A DNA stretch of 62,153 nucleotides from an uncultured Alphaproteobacteria bacterium (lineage in GTDB: Bacteria > Pseudomonadota > Alphaproteobacteria > Micropepsales > Micropepsaceae). Under the pieces are notes generated by a model. The model was not told where the DNA came from. It worked only from the letters and a program-made list of their open reading frames with translations, and searched no databases. Each line of letters begins with the position of its first letter. The first letter of the stretch is position 1. The position numbers and the translations under genes are program-made. The stretch is from the NCBI GenBank assembly GCA_903857685.1, contig CAIOFO010000110.1, forward strand, positions 1-62,153, written 5' to 3'. Shown one piece after another: positions 8,373-17,227 of the stretch.

Positions 8373-9767
8373 TTACGGGGCGGGCGCCGTATAGCCGCCA
8401 CCCAGGGCCTTATAAAGAGCCACCGATGCCGCCAGCCGGGCGCGGCGGACATCGGAAAGCTGGTCCCGGGCGGCATAAAGGCTGCGTTCGGCGTCGGTCA
8501 CGGTCAGGAAGTCGGAATAGCCGGCATTGTATTTGCGCTGTGCCGCGCCCAGAACTTTTTCGGACTGATCCACCTGGTCGTGCAGCGCCGCTTCCTGGGC
8601 CGCCAGGTGACTGAGGTTGCCCAGCGCATTTTCCACATCGGCAAAAGCGTTCAGGACGGCGGCGCGATAGGCGGCCAGCAATTCCTCTTCCCGCGCTTTG
8701 GCTTCATCGGTCTTGGCGGCAATCTTGCCGCCATCGAAAATCGTCTGCAGCAACGCCGCGCCCAGATTGATGCCCAGGCCTGTGCCCGGCAACGTGTCCA
8801 CGGCGGCTGCCAATGCGGGATATTGCAGCCCGGCCGAGGCGCTCAGCGTGATGCTGGGCAGAAAGGCCACCCGCGCCGCCGCCAGATCGGCATGAGCGGC
8901 GGCCAGAATGGCCTCGGCGGCGGCGATATCGGGGCGGCGGCCGAGCAGCGCGGCGGGAAGCCCGGGCGCCACTAGCGGCGCGGTCAGCGTGTCCAGGCTG
9001 TCGCCGGTGACGGCAAAGCCTTCCGGTGGCCGGCCCAGCAAGATCGCCAGCGCATCGCTTGTCTCCAGTTCCTGCTGCTCAAGGACCGGCAACAGCGCCT
9101 GCTGCGCCGCCATGTTGGCGCGTTCCTGCAGCAGGTCGGAGGAGGCGGCGTAACCGGCCGAGACGCGCCGCTGCACCACGCCCAAAATGTCCTGTGAGGA
9201 TTTCAGGTTGGCCTGCGCCACGCGAATGCGTTCGCGCAGCGACAGCAGCAGGAAATAGCCGTCGGCGACACCGCCGGTGACGGTCAGGCCCACGGTCTGC
9301 CGGTCGGCGGTGCTGGCGGCGCGCGCCGCTTTTGCGGAATCGGCCGCATCGCGGTTCTTGCCCCAGAAATCCAGTTCATAACTGGCGCCCAGACCCAGGC
9401 TGTAATCGGTTTCATGCGCCGATGTGCTGCCGGTCTGCCCGTAAAGGCTGTTGACGTTGCCGTTCAACCCCAAAGTCGGCAGCAGCGCCGCGCCCGCCTG
9501 CCGCGCCCGCGCATCGGCCTGCCTGAGCCGCGCTTCGGCCTGGGCAATGTCGAGATTGTTGCTCTGGGCCGCCTGGATCAGGGTTCTGAGCTGCGGATCG
9601 CTGAAGTTCGTCCACCAGTCCAATGCCGGCCAGACCGGCGCGTTTTGCGGCAAGGGCTGCTGGAAGGCGGCGGGAATGTCGCCGGGCGGCAGCGAAGGCG
9701 GCGGCGTGCGGGCGCAGGAGGCCAGCAGCAGGGCGGGGAGGCAAAGCGCCAGGGGTTTGCGCATCAT
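8373..9767 (-). CDS. RND efflux outer-membrane lipoprotein, NodT/OprM family
   Basis: A 464-residue outer-membrane factor. The signal peptide ends in a good lipobox (LLASC, Cys18). The body then shows the two-fold TolC-like repeat: DWWTNFSDPQLRTLIQAAQSNN and YELDFWGKNRDAADSAKAA in the first half, and GRRPDIAAAEAILAAAHADLAAAR and ALLQTIFDGGKIAAK in the second. It forms the exit duct of the tripartite pump. Its ATG overlaps the stop of the upstream RND permease by 4 bp, so the pump is translationally coupled. Length is normal and no key region is missing. Confidence 0.93.
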   Translation of the reverse strand: MMRKPLALCLPALLLASCARTPPPSLPPGDIPAAFQQPLPQNAPVWPALDWWTNFSDPQLRTLIQAAQSNNLDIAQAEARLRQADARARQAGAALLPTLGLNGNVNSLYGQTGSTSAHETDYSLGLGASYELDFWGKNRDAADSAKAARAASTADRQTVGLTVTGGVADGYFLLLSLRERIRVAQANLKSSQDILGVVQRRVSAGYAASSDLLQERANMAAQQALLPVLEQQELETSDALAILLGRPPEGFAVTGDSLDTLTAPLVAPGLPAALLGRRPDIAAAEAILAAAHADLAAARVAFLPSITLSASAGLQYPALAAAVDTLPGTGLGINLGAALLQTIFDGGKIAAKTDEAKAREEELLAAYRAAVLNAFADVENALGNLSHLAAQEAALHDQVDQSEKVLGAAQRKYNAGYSDFLTVTDAERSLYAARDQLSDVRRARLAASVALYKALGGGYTAPAP

Positions 9768-12700
9768 GGCGCGGCACTTACGCGATTGGGGCCGCCGAAG
9801 CGTTCGGCCAAAGCCGGCAACACGACCAGATTGAGTATGGTGGAGCTGAGAAGTCCGCCCAGCACTGTTACCGCCATCGGGCCTTCAATTTCCTGCCCCG
9901 GCTGGTGCAGCCCGATCGCCAGCGGCAGCAGGCCGAGCGCGGTCACGGCCGCCGTCATCAGGATCGGCACCAGCCGTTCCTGCGCCCCGCGCAGGATGGT
10001 GGCGGCCGTCCAGGGCGCGCGTTCCTCTTCCACCAGATGTTCATAATGCGCCAGCAGCAGAATGGCGTTGCGGGCGCTGACCCCGAATACGGTGACCAAC
10101 CCCACCATGGCGCCCAGCGAAAGGCCGCCGCCGATCAGGGCGATGGCGACCACGCTGCCGATCAGGCTGAAAGGCAAATTGGCCAGCACCAGCCAGGTGT
10201 TCGACCGCCACTGAAAACAGATGAACAGGATCATGCCGATCAGCACCAGCGCAAAGCCGGTATAAAGCAGCATTTCGGTCTGGGCGGCCTGGGCTTCCGC
10301 GGCGGCGCCGGTGAACTGGACATAGACGCCCGCGGGCATGGTGACCTGTTTGGCAATCCGCGCCTGGGCGTCATCCACCGTCGCCTGCAGCGAGCGGCCC
10401 TTGACGTTGAAGGTAATGGAAACGAAACGCTGGCCGCCATCATGCTCGATCGTGTAGCGCGTGTCGGTGGGCACGATATGCGCCACCTGCGACAGCGGCA
10501 CGGGGCCGAACGGGCTGGCGATCATCAGCGCCGACAGGAGTTCCGGCCGGTTGCGCGCGGCTTCCGGCAACAGCAGCACGACATTGACGGCTCGGACGCC
10601 GGCATAGGTCTGGCCCACGGTCGCGCCCGCATAATCGGTCTGCACCGCATCCAGAACGTCCTGAACTTTCAGGCCGCTGGCGGTCAGCGCGGCAGGGATC
10701 AGCTGCAGCGCCAATGTCGGCGTCCCGCTTTGCGGCTTGAATTGCAGATCGACGATGCCCGGCGTCCCGCCCAGGGCTGCCACGATGCGCCGTGCCGTCG
10801 CGTCCAGCGTGTCGAGCTGGTCGCCGAATACCTTTATCGCGATGTCGGCGGTCTCGCCGGTCAGGCTTTCACTGATGCGGTCGCCCAGAAAGGTCACCAC
10901 TTCCGTCTGCAGGCCGGGATAACGGGCCAGAATCTGGCGCAGCGCGTCTTCGGCTTCGGCCTGGTCAATATCGGCGTCCGCTTTCAGCTCGACATGGAAT
11001 TCGCTGCGGTGCGGCCCCCAGGTGTCTTCGCCCAGTTCGGCGCGGCCAACCTGCTGTTCCACCGTCGCCACATAGGGCAGCGCCAGAACATCGCGGCTGA
11101 CGCGCTTGCCCATCGCCAGCATCTCGTCCAGCGAGGTACCAGGCGTGGAACTGGAGACCTGCATCACAAAATGGCCCTCGCGAAAATCGGGCATGAAGCT
11201 GGATGCCAGAAAGGGCAGCACCACTATCGCGGCGACCGTCAGGGCAATCAGCACCGCGGCGACGGCGCGAAAGTTGCGATAGACAAACTCGACCGCGTCC
11301 CGCTGCCGCGCCTTGAGCGCGCGCAGCCAGCGATAATCGGCATGGGCGTCGCGCGCACTCAGCATCAGGGCGGACAGCGCGGGCGCCGCCGTCAGCGCCA
11401 CGGCCAGCGAGGCAATCACCGCGAGAATAAACGCCATCGCCAGCGGACCCACGAAATGGCCCTCGACGCTGGTCGAAAAAAGTTCCGGCAGGAACACCGC
11501 GATCACGACCAGCGTGGCATAGACGACCGGTCCGCGCACTTCCAATGTGGCATCGCTGATGACGGCCAGGCGCGGCCGCGGATTGGGCAAGCCCGCGTTT
11601 TCGCTCAGGCGCCGCAGCGTATTCTCGATGCCGATAATGGCGTCGTCCACCAGCACACCCAACGCCACCGCAAAGCCGCCCAGGGTCATGGTGTTGAGGG
11701 TCTGGCCCATGCGGTCCAGCACCGCCACGGCCGCCAGCAGGGAAAGCGGGATGGCCAGGAAGGTGATCATGGCCGAGCGCCAGTCGCGCAGGAACAGATA
11801 CAGCACCGCCAGGATCAGCACCGCGGCGATCACCAGCGACTGCTCCAGCGAACCCAGCGCCCGTTCCACGAAATTGGCGGGACGATGCAGCGCCGGATAA
11901 ACCACAACGCCTTGCGCCTTCAGCGCGGGCATCAGCTGGGTGAGGGCGCCCTCCACCGCGCGCGTCGTCTGCAGCGTATTGGCGCCATACTGGCTCGCCA
12001 GGGACAGAAGAACGCCGGGTCGCCCCATGATCAGCGAATCGCCGGAGCGCAGCGCGGGCGCCATGGTCACGCTGGCGACATCGCCGATGGTGACCGGGAC
12101 ATTGCCCCGCACCGCCAGCACCGCCCCGGAAATTGCAGCGATATCGGGCGCCGGCACCGGCGTCTGGATCAGCACCCGCTGGTGGGCAAGATCGACAAAT
12201 CCGGCGCCGCGCAACGCCAGGGCGGCGCGGGCGGCGTCGGAAAGATCGGTCAGCGAGAAACCGTAGGCGGTCATGCGCTTCAGGTCCGGCGCAATCTGAA
12301 TCTGCCGCACCGCGCCGCCGAACACGATCACATGCGCGACCCCGGGCACCGCCAGCAAAGCGGGCTTCATCACCCAATCGGCCTGGTCGCGCAACGCAAA
12401 CGGATCAAGCTTGTCCGATACCAGGCCGATCTTCAGCAGGTCCATGGTGGAGGAGGTGAGCGGCGAAAGCTGCGGCGGGCCCACGCCCAGCGGCAACAAG
12501 CCGCCCAATTCGCCCAGCCGCTCCGCGATACCCTGCCGCGCATTGTAGAGATTGATGTTGTCGGCGAACTGGATGGTGATGACCGACAGGCCGGGAATGG
12601 ATTCCGAGCGGATGGTGGAAAGCCCGGTCGCGCCATTGACGGCGTTCTCAATCGGCTTGGTGACCAGCTGCTCAACCTGCTGGGAGGTGAAACCCGGCGC

Positions 12701-12853
12701 CTCGGTCTGGATATCGACCGTCGAGGGGACGAATTCGGGAAAGACATCCAGTGGGGCGCTTTGCGTGGCCCAGATGCCCAGCGCCAGCGCGATCACGGTC
12801 AGGGTCGCGACGGCGCCGCGGTAGCGCACGCACAATCCGACGAGCCAGCGCAT
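9764..12853 (-). CDS. RND efflux permease, CzcA/HME-like
   Basis: A 1029-residue inner-membrane proton antiporter with twelve predicted helices: one N-terminal, a group of six around 330-540, and the rest from about 850. Two large periplasmic loops lie between. Helix 4 carries GVLVDDAIIGIEN (around 400), the acidic pair needed for proton relay. The N-terminus PLDVFPEFVPSTVDIQTEAPG and the periplasmic segment RSESIPGLSVITIQFAD match the heavy-metal-efflux group (CzcA/CusA) better than drug pumps. The adaptor lies 3 bp upstream and the outer-membrane factor overlaps downstream, so a complete pump is encoded. The exported metal or compound is not readable from sequence. Confidence 0.92.
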   Translation of the reverse strand: MRWLVGLCVRYRGAVATLTVIALALGIWATQSAPLDVFPEFVPSTVDIQTEAPGFTSQQVEQLVTKPIENAVNGATGLSTIRSESIPGLSVITIQFADNINLYNARQGIAERLGELGGLLPLGVGPPQLSPLTSSTMDLLKIGLVSDKLDPFALRDQADWVMKPALLAVPGVAHVIVFGGAVRQIQIAPDLKRMTAYGFSLTDLSDAARAALALRGAGFVDLAHQRVLIQTPVPAPDIAAISGAVLAVRGNVPVTIGDVASVTMAPALRSGDSLIMGRPGVLLSLASQYGANTLQTTRAVEGALTQLMPALKAQGVVVYPALHRPANFVERALGSLEQSLVIAAVLILAVLYLFLRDWRSAMITFLAIPLSLLAAVAVLDRMGQTLNTMTLGGFAVALGVLVDDAIIGIENTLRRLSENAGLPNPRPRLAVISDATLEVRGPVVYATLVVIAVFLPELFSTSVEGHFVGPLAMAFILAVIASLAVALTAAPALSALMLSARDAHADYRWLRALKARQRDAVEFVYRNFRAVAAVLIALTVAAIVVLPFLASSFMPDFREGHFVMQVSSSTPGTSLDEMLAMGKRVSRDVLALPYVATVEQQVGRAELGEDTWGPHRSEFHVELKADADIDQAEAEDALRQILARYPGLQTEVVTFLGDRISESLTGETADIAIKVFGDQLDTLDATARRIVAALGGTPGIVDLQFKPQSGTPTLALQLIPAALTASGLKVQDVLDAVQTDYAGATVGQTYAGVRAVNVVLLLPEAARNRPELLSALMIASPFGPVPLSQVAHIVPTDTRYTIEHDGGQRFVSITFNVKGRSLQATVDDAQARIAKQVTMPAGVYVQFTGAAAEAQAAQTEMLLYTGFALVLIGMILFICFQWRSNTWLVLANLPFSLIGSVVAIALIGGGLSLGAMVGLVTVFGVSARNAILLLAHYEHLVEEERAPWTAATILRGAQERLVPILMTAAVTALGLLPLAIGLHQPGQEIEGPMAVTVLGGLLSSTILNLVVLPALAERFGGPNRVSAAP

Positions 12854-12856
12854 CTT

Positions 12857-13807
12857 TCAGTCCTCTGCCGCAGTGCTGGGATTGATTTCATGCGCATAGA
12901 GCAGACCGGCGCCGCTGGTCACGACCTGCTGGCCCGGGGCCACGCCGCCGGTTACGAAGTAGCCGTTGTTCATGGGGCGGGAAATATCGATCTTGGTGCG
13001 CAAAAACGTGTTCGGCTTGGGCTGCAGATAAACCGATGCCTCGCTTTCGCCCAGTATCAGGGCATCGGCGGGAACAACGACACCCGACAGCGCCGCGCCC
13101 ACCGGGATCGTGGCCGTGACGCGTTCACCCTGTGCCAGGTCGCTGCCATCCAGCAGCGCGAAGATGCTGCGGCCCGGAACGGCGGGGTCGGCGGGCGCAT
13201 CCCACACCCGGGTTGCGGTCCAGCTTTGCGTGCCGGCGCCGAGCCTGCTGATCCGCAGATTCTGCGGCGGCTGGCCCGCGATCGCACCCAGCGGAAATGT
13301 CACCCGCACCAGCAGGGTCCGCCCCGACGCCAGCCGCGCCATGATTGCCTGCCGTGACGCGGGATCGCGCCATGGGGCATTCATCCCGAAGGCTGCATCG
13401 GCCTTGCGCCGCGCCAGCGCCAGCGCCGCCTGGTCCGCTGCCGCCTTGCTTTGGGCGGTCTCGACAACTTCGCGGGACACCGCGGCGTCGTCGCCGGTGG
13501 CCAGTCCCTGGGCGCGTGTCGCCGCAGCCTGGCTCTGCGCCGCCGCGGCTGCCGCCGTTGTAAAGTCGGCATCGGTCTGGGCAATGGCATCCAGCGCCGT
13601 GACCACGCCATAGCCGCTGACGCCTTGGGTATATTGCGCCGCCATCGCGGGCGCCGTCTGGATGCCCAGGCTTTTGGTCTGGTCGGCGCTCAGGCTGATG
13701 CCGGCGCTCGCATCGGCGTCTTCTTTCTTGTCTGCCTCCGGCGCGGCCTTGTCGCAGGCCGAAACCGCCAGCAGCATTCCAAAAGCGATCAGCCGGGCGC
13801 GACGCAT
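12857..13807 (-). CDS. RND efflux periplasmic adaptor (membrane fusion protein)
   Basis: A 316-residue adaptor linking the permease to the outer-membrane duct. The N-terminus is a lipoprotein-like signal (LLAVSACDK). An Ala/Gln-rich coiled-coil hairpin follows (about 80-145), then beta-barrel and membrane-proximal parts with GERVTATIPVGAALSGVVVPADALI, typical of CzcB/HlyD_D23-type proteins. It is short for the family, because the lipoyl half upstream of the hairpin is abbreviated. The start is coupled to the end of the YncE-like gene by a one-base overlap, and the permease follows after 3 bp. Confidence 0.88.
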   Translation of the reverse strand: MRRARLIAFGMLLAVSACDKAAPEADKKEDADASAGISLSADQTKSLGIQTAPAMAAQYTQGVSGYGVVTALDAIAQTDADFTTAAAAAAQSQAAATRAQGLATGDDAAVSREVVETAQSKAAADQAALALARRKADAAFGMNAPWRDPASRQAIMARLASGRTLLVRVTFPLGAIAGQPPQNLRISRLGAGTQSWTATRVWDAPADPAVPGRSIFALLDGSDLAQGERVTATIPVGAALSGVVVPADALILGESEASVYLQPKPNTFLRTKIDISRPMNNGYFVTGGVAPGQQVVTSGAGLLYAHEINPSTAAED

Positions 13808-14829
13808 CAGCGGCCCAGCACCAGCAGGCGGAATGTGCCGGCAACCGGCACGGGACGCGGCTTGGGTTGCTCCGCGGTGGGCGTACCCGGCTTGCGGTCC
13901 GCCGTCACCACAAAGACCGTGTGGCTGCGCGGATCCAGTTCCATGGTGCGGGCGCCATTGGCGGTGGGCAGATTGTCGAGCACGGTGAATTTCCCCGGAC
14001 TGTCCTCGTGGGCGATTGTCAAGGTAGCGGATTCCCCATTGGAACTGAACACCAGGCCTGTCGCCGGATCATAGCGGTTGGCGTCCACGCCGTCGCCGAT
14101 GGGAATGGTGGAGACGACTTTTCCCGTCGTCATGCTGGTCACCGCGATCATGCCATTGTCGCAGCCGGAGAAAATCAGGCCATGGGCCGTGTCGGCGGCG
14201 CCGCCGGACGGTGATTGACAGGGCGCCAGCGGATAATGCGCCTTGACCGCCAGGCTGGCGGCGTCGAACGCCACAAGCTCGCTCTTGTTTTCGATATTCA
14301 CGAAAATCGTGCCCTTGCCGTCATCCATCGCCGCTTCCGGCTTGCCGCCCAGCGCCACCGTGCCGACAACCTTGCCGCTGGCGGGGTCAACCGCGGTGGC
14401 ATCGTTGCTGGCGCCGTTGAAGGTGAAGATGCGCCTGGATACCGGCTCATACAGAATGCCGTCCGGGCGGGTGCCGACGGAAATTTGCCCCAGTTTGGTG
14501 AAGTTCTTGCTGTCGATCACCGCTAGCCGGTTGGCGCCGCCTTCGGTGACATAGGCGTGGCCGTTCGCAAAGGCGGTGCCGTGAATGCCCTCAAGACCCG
14601 TGATATCCGCCAGCTGTTTGCCGCTGGCGGGATCCACCACCATCACATGGCTGCCGCGGGTGATGAACAGATCGCCGCTGGCGGGATCCAGGTTGAGGTA
14701 ATCCCAGCCGCCGTCGCCGCCCAATGTCACCGTCTTGATCAGGTGGTAGCCGGACGGCGCCGCATGGGCGGCGGTCGCGCCCACGGCGGCCGCCAGAACA
14801 GTCAGAACTGTGCATGTCGCAATTTTCAT
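13807..14829 (-). CDS. YncE-like periplasmic YVTN beta-propeller protein
   Basis: A 340-residue secreted protein with a Sec signal (ends AHAA, about residue 24). It then has repeated propeller blades of the type VMVVDPASGKQLADITGL, LAVIDSKNFTKLGQISVG and ATAVDPASGKVVGTVALGG, ending in a blade with KFTVLDNLPTANGARTMELDPRSHTVFVV. This is the YncE/YVTN fold, a periplasmic scaffold with no fixed catalytic role. It lies between the two-component genes and the RND pump on the same strand, so it is probably co-expressed with the pump. A role in sensing or binding the exported substrate is only inference. Confidence 0.85.
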   Translation of the reverse strand: MKIATCTVLTVLAAAVGATAAHAAPSGYHLIKTVTLGGDGGWDYLNLDPASGDLFITRGSHVMVVDPASGKQLADITGLEGIHGTAFANGHAYVTEGGANRLAVIDSKNFTKLGQISVGTRPDGILYEPVSRRIFTFNGASNDATAVDPASGKVVGTVALGGKPEAAMDDGKGTIFVNIENKSELVAFDAASLAVKAHYPLAPCQSPSGGAADTAHGLIFSGCDNGMIAVTSMTTGKVVSTIPIGDGVDANRYDPATGLVFSSNGESATLTIAHEDSPGKFTVLDNLPTANGARTMELDPRSHTVFVVTADRKPGTPTAEQPKPRPVPVAGTFRLLVLGR

Positions 14830-14925
14830 GATGGCTTCCCCGTATTGTCCGGCTTTCTATCATTGCGGCGCGACGCGGAAGAAAATCCAGAGAATACTTT
14901 TTCCCAATGTAGCCACCGCAGCGCC

Positions 14926-16299
14926 TCAAGGCGTCATTTGCGGCGTTCCGACGGTCAATTTTTTGGCAACAAGGCAAAGGATACCTGCACCGACAAACCG
15001 GGGCGGTGGCCGGTAATGATGCGAATGTCTCCCCCCATGCAGCTCGGTGATCGCGGCGGCAAGAGACAGCCCCAGCCCGTAACCCGGCCGTGTCCGGCTG
15101 GCTTCCTGGCGATAAAAGCGCCGGAATAGTTTTTCGTGTTCTTCCTGCGGCACGCCGGGCCCGTTATCGCTGATGCTGACGATCGCGCTGTCCTTTTCCT
15201 CCTTCAGGTCGACGACGATGCGGGTGCCTTCCGGGGTGTGCACTATGGCATTTTCGATAAGGTTGGAAAAAAGCTGCACCAGCAATTCGCGGTCGCCGCG
15301 AATGACCGTGCTCTGCGGCACCAAAAGCACCAGCCGGTGCTGCGCGTCATCGGCCACCGGCCCCAGCATGTCGCGCAACTGGCGGAGTAATTCCGCCAGA
15401 TCGACCGGCGCGAAACCGGCCCGCCGGGCGCCGCCCTCGATTTGCGCGATCCTGAGCAGGGCCGCGAACAGCGCCAGGATATCGTCCGAGGCCAGGATGG
15501 CCGCTTCCAGCGCCTTGTCGTAATCCGCCGGCGCGGCCTGGCCGCGCGCCCGTTCAAGCCGGTGGCGCAGATGCGTAACCGGCGTGCGCAAATCATGGGC
15601 GATGTCGTTGGTGACCTGCCGCACATTTTCCATCAGGGCCGCAATCCGGTCCAGCATGGCGTTGATGGTCTGGGACAACCGGTCCAGTTCATCCTGGGTG
15701 CCGCGCACCGGAATTCGGGTTTTCAGGTCGCCATTCATGATGGCGCGGCAGGTCTGGGCGATCATGTCGGTGCGGCCGAGGAAACTGCGGCTGACCAAGC
15801 TGCCGGCGATGGTGGCGAGAACAAGGGCGGCAGCGAAAATCCAGATCAGAGTTCGCAAAATCTGCCGCCGCGCCAGGTTGGCGCGATAAAGGTCACTGCC
15901 GGAAAAAACATAAAGACCCGGCGCCAGCATTGCGGCCACCCCCAGAATGGCATGCCGCGGCCTGGCGCCCGGCACGGTGAGGATGCCGGTGCGCGGCGGC
16001 ATGGGGGCAAGATTGCCGGCCAGGCGAATTCCGTTCCGCTGCAGCAGGAAAAAATCCGAGGCGCCCGGCTCCGCCATGCGCTGGCCGATCACCTCGCGTG
16101 CTTCCTCCACGCCTTCGGTGTTGTAGCCGTCGCGGACGGCGGCGATGTCGGCATTGGCGAACTGGACGATCTGGTCGCGAAACGCGACGTCGGTGATTAC
16201 CAGCACGCTGACCGCCAGGGCCGCCGCAGAGGCCGCGAAGATGGCCACGAAGATCGCGGTGACGCGAAAGCCTTCGGTGTGCAGCAGCCTAATCCGCAC
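14926..16299 (-). CDS. sensor histidine kinase, frameshifted at its C-terminus
   Basis: An inner-membrane kinase with helix 1 (about 13-36), a periplasmic sensor (about 37-148), helix 2 (149-170), a HAMP linker, and a dimerisation box NDIAHDLRTPVTHL with phospho-acceptor His235. The ATPase boxes are NLIENAIVHT, DNGPGVP, FRRFYRQE and GYGLGLSLAAA. The last 33 residues as read (from RHSHHYRPPP) are out of frame. Removing one base from the C6 run at 15031-15036 restores DIRIITGHRPGLSVQVSFAL and a stop at 14955, a normal kinase ending. The start overlaps the response-regulator gene by 11 bp. Together they form a two-component system heading the efflux operon. Confidence 0.9.
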   Translation of the reverse strand: MRIRLLHTEGFRVTAIFVAIFAASAAALAVSVLVITDVAFRDQIVQFANADIAAVRDGYNTEGVEEAREVIGQRMAEPGASDFFLLQRNGIRLAGNLAPMPPRTGILTVPGARPRHAILGVAAMLAPGLYVFSGSDLYRANLARRQILRTLIWIFAAALVLATIAGSLVSRSFLGRTDMIAQTCRAIMNGDLKTRIPVRGTQDELDRLSQTINAMLDRIAALMENVRQVTNDIAHDLRTPVTHLRHRLERARGQAAPADYDKALEAAILASDDILALFAALLRIAQIEGGARRAGFAPVDLAELLRQLRDMLGPVADDAQHRLVLLVPQSTVIRGDRELLVQLFSNLIENAIVHTPEGTRIVVDLKEEKDSAIVSISDNGPGVPQEEHEKLFRRFYRQEASRTRPGYGLGLSLAAAITELHGGRHSHHYRPPPRFVGAGILCLVAKKLTVGTPQMTP

Positions 16300-16969
16300 G
16301 GAAAATATAGCCTGTGCCCCGGATGGTGTGGATCAATTCCGGGGCATGGCCCCGCGCCAGCTTGGACCGCAGGCGGCTGACATGGGTCTCCACGATATTG
16401 GTGCGGGGATCGAAATTCAGTTTCCACACATGTTCCAGCAGCATGGAGCGGGTGACAGCGCGCCCGGTGTTGCGAACCAGATATTCCAGCAGCCGGAATT
16501 CCTGGGCCTGCAGATCGATGGCCTCGCCGCCGCGGTGGACGGTGCGGGCAATCAGGTCCATCTGCAGGTCGGCAATGACCAGGCGGGTGACCGCAGCGCG
16601 TTCGCTGATATCGGCCCGGCGCACCATCGCATGCACCCGGGCCAGAAGTTCGGCAAAGGCAAATGGCTTGACCAGGTAATCGTCGGCGCCGCCTTCCAGC
16701 CCCTCAACCCGGTCGTCAATGCCGGTCATGGTGGTGATCAGAAGAATCGGCGTCTCATTGCCCTGGGCCCGTAATTGTTTTGTCACACTCAGGCCATCCA
16801 GCCCCGGCAACATGCGGTCCATAATAAGCGCGGCATATTCGCCCGACAGCGCCCGCGACAGGGCAAGGCGGCCATCCGCGGCGCGTTCCACGTCATGGCC
16901 CGCCGCCGTCAGGGCATGGCTGACATGCCCGGAAGTCTCGCTATCGTCTTCTATCAGCAGGATTTTCAT
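16289..16969 (-). CDS. OmpR-family response regulator
   Basis: A 226-residue regulator. The receiver domain (1-118) shows the acidic pocket EDD (7-9), phospho-acceptor Asp51 in LIMDRMLPG, a Thr near 80 and the lysine of DDYLVKPFAF. The C-terminal winged helix (about 130-226) contains LQAQEFRLLEYLVRN, the recognition helix NIVETHVSRLRSKL and the wing IRGTGYIF. It activates or represses promoters by binding direct repeats. It is the first gene of the leftward run with the kinase, YncE-like protein and RND pump. The four-copy GTCA array lies 93 bp upstream of its ATG. Pump control is likely by context. Confidence 0.93.
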   Translation of the reverse strand: MKILLIEDDSETSGHVSHALTAAGHDVERAADGRLALSRALSGEYAALIMDRMLPGLDGLSVTKQLRAQGNETPILLITTMTGIDDRVEGLEGGADDYLVKPFAFAELLARVHAMVRRADISERAAVTRLVIADLQMDLIARTVHRGGEAIDLQAQEFRLLEYLVRNTGRAVTRSMLLEHVWKLNFDPRTNIVETHVSRLRSKLARGHAPELIHTIRGTGYIFRAD

Positions 16970-17061
16970 CGCACCCCTTGCCGAGCGATTTTCTCCCCGG
17001 CGATGGGGCTTGGCAATGCGCCCGGCCAGCCGCCGCGAAAATTGATTTTTCGTATACCGAC

Positions 17062-17102
17062 CGTCACCTGATCGTCAAATAGCTGTCACCCGGTCGTCAA
17101 AA
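17062..17102. promoter_or_regulatory. array of four GTCA half-sites at 11-bp spacing (Pho-box-like)
   Basis: GTCA occurs at 17063, 17074, 17085 and 17096, exactly 11 bp apart, each preceded by a pyrimidine. Seen as 22-bp units, GTCACCTGATCGTCAAA and GTCACCCGGTCGTCAAA match at 15 of 17 positions. PhoB-type regulators bind TGTCA direct repeats with 11-bp periodicity. The array lies midway between the divergent response-regulator gene and the TonB-receptor/phosphatase operon, so it could control either or both, bound by PhoB or by the neighbouring OmpR-family regulator. Confidence 0.7.
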
Positions 17103-17227
17103 CCCTGTGTCATCACGCTTCCGAACGGGGCCATTCCAGCCGATCCGCATCGCACGGTTTCGCAAAAACGCGATTCCGCCGGCGCGTCTGCTTTGCCTCA
17201 CGGGAAGTCATTTCAAGGGGAAATATT

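Noticed and set aside
9623-13357. A 1244-codon open frame on the plus strand opposite the RND permease and adaptor genes
   Set aside because: It is antisense to genes with clear family motifs, is extremely rich in His, Gln, Arg and Gly, and has no recognisable domain. It is an artefact of high GC.
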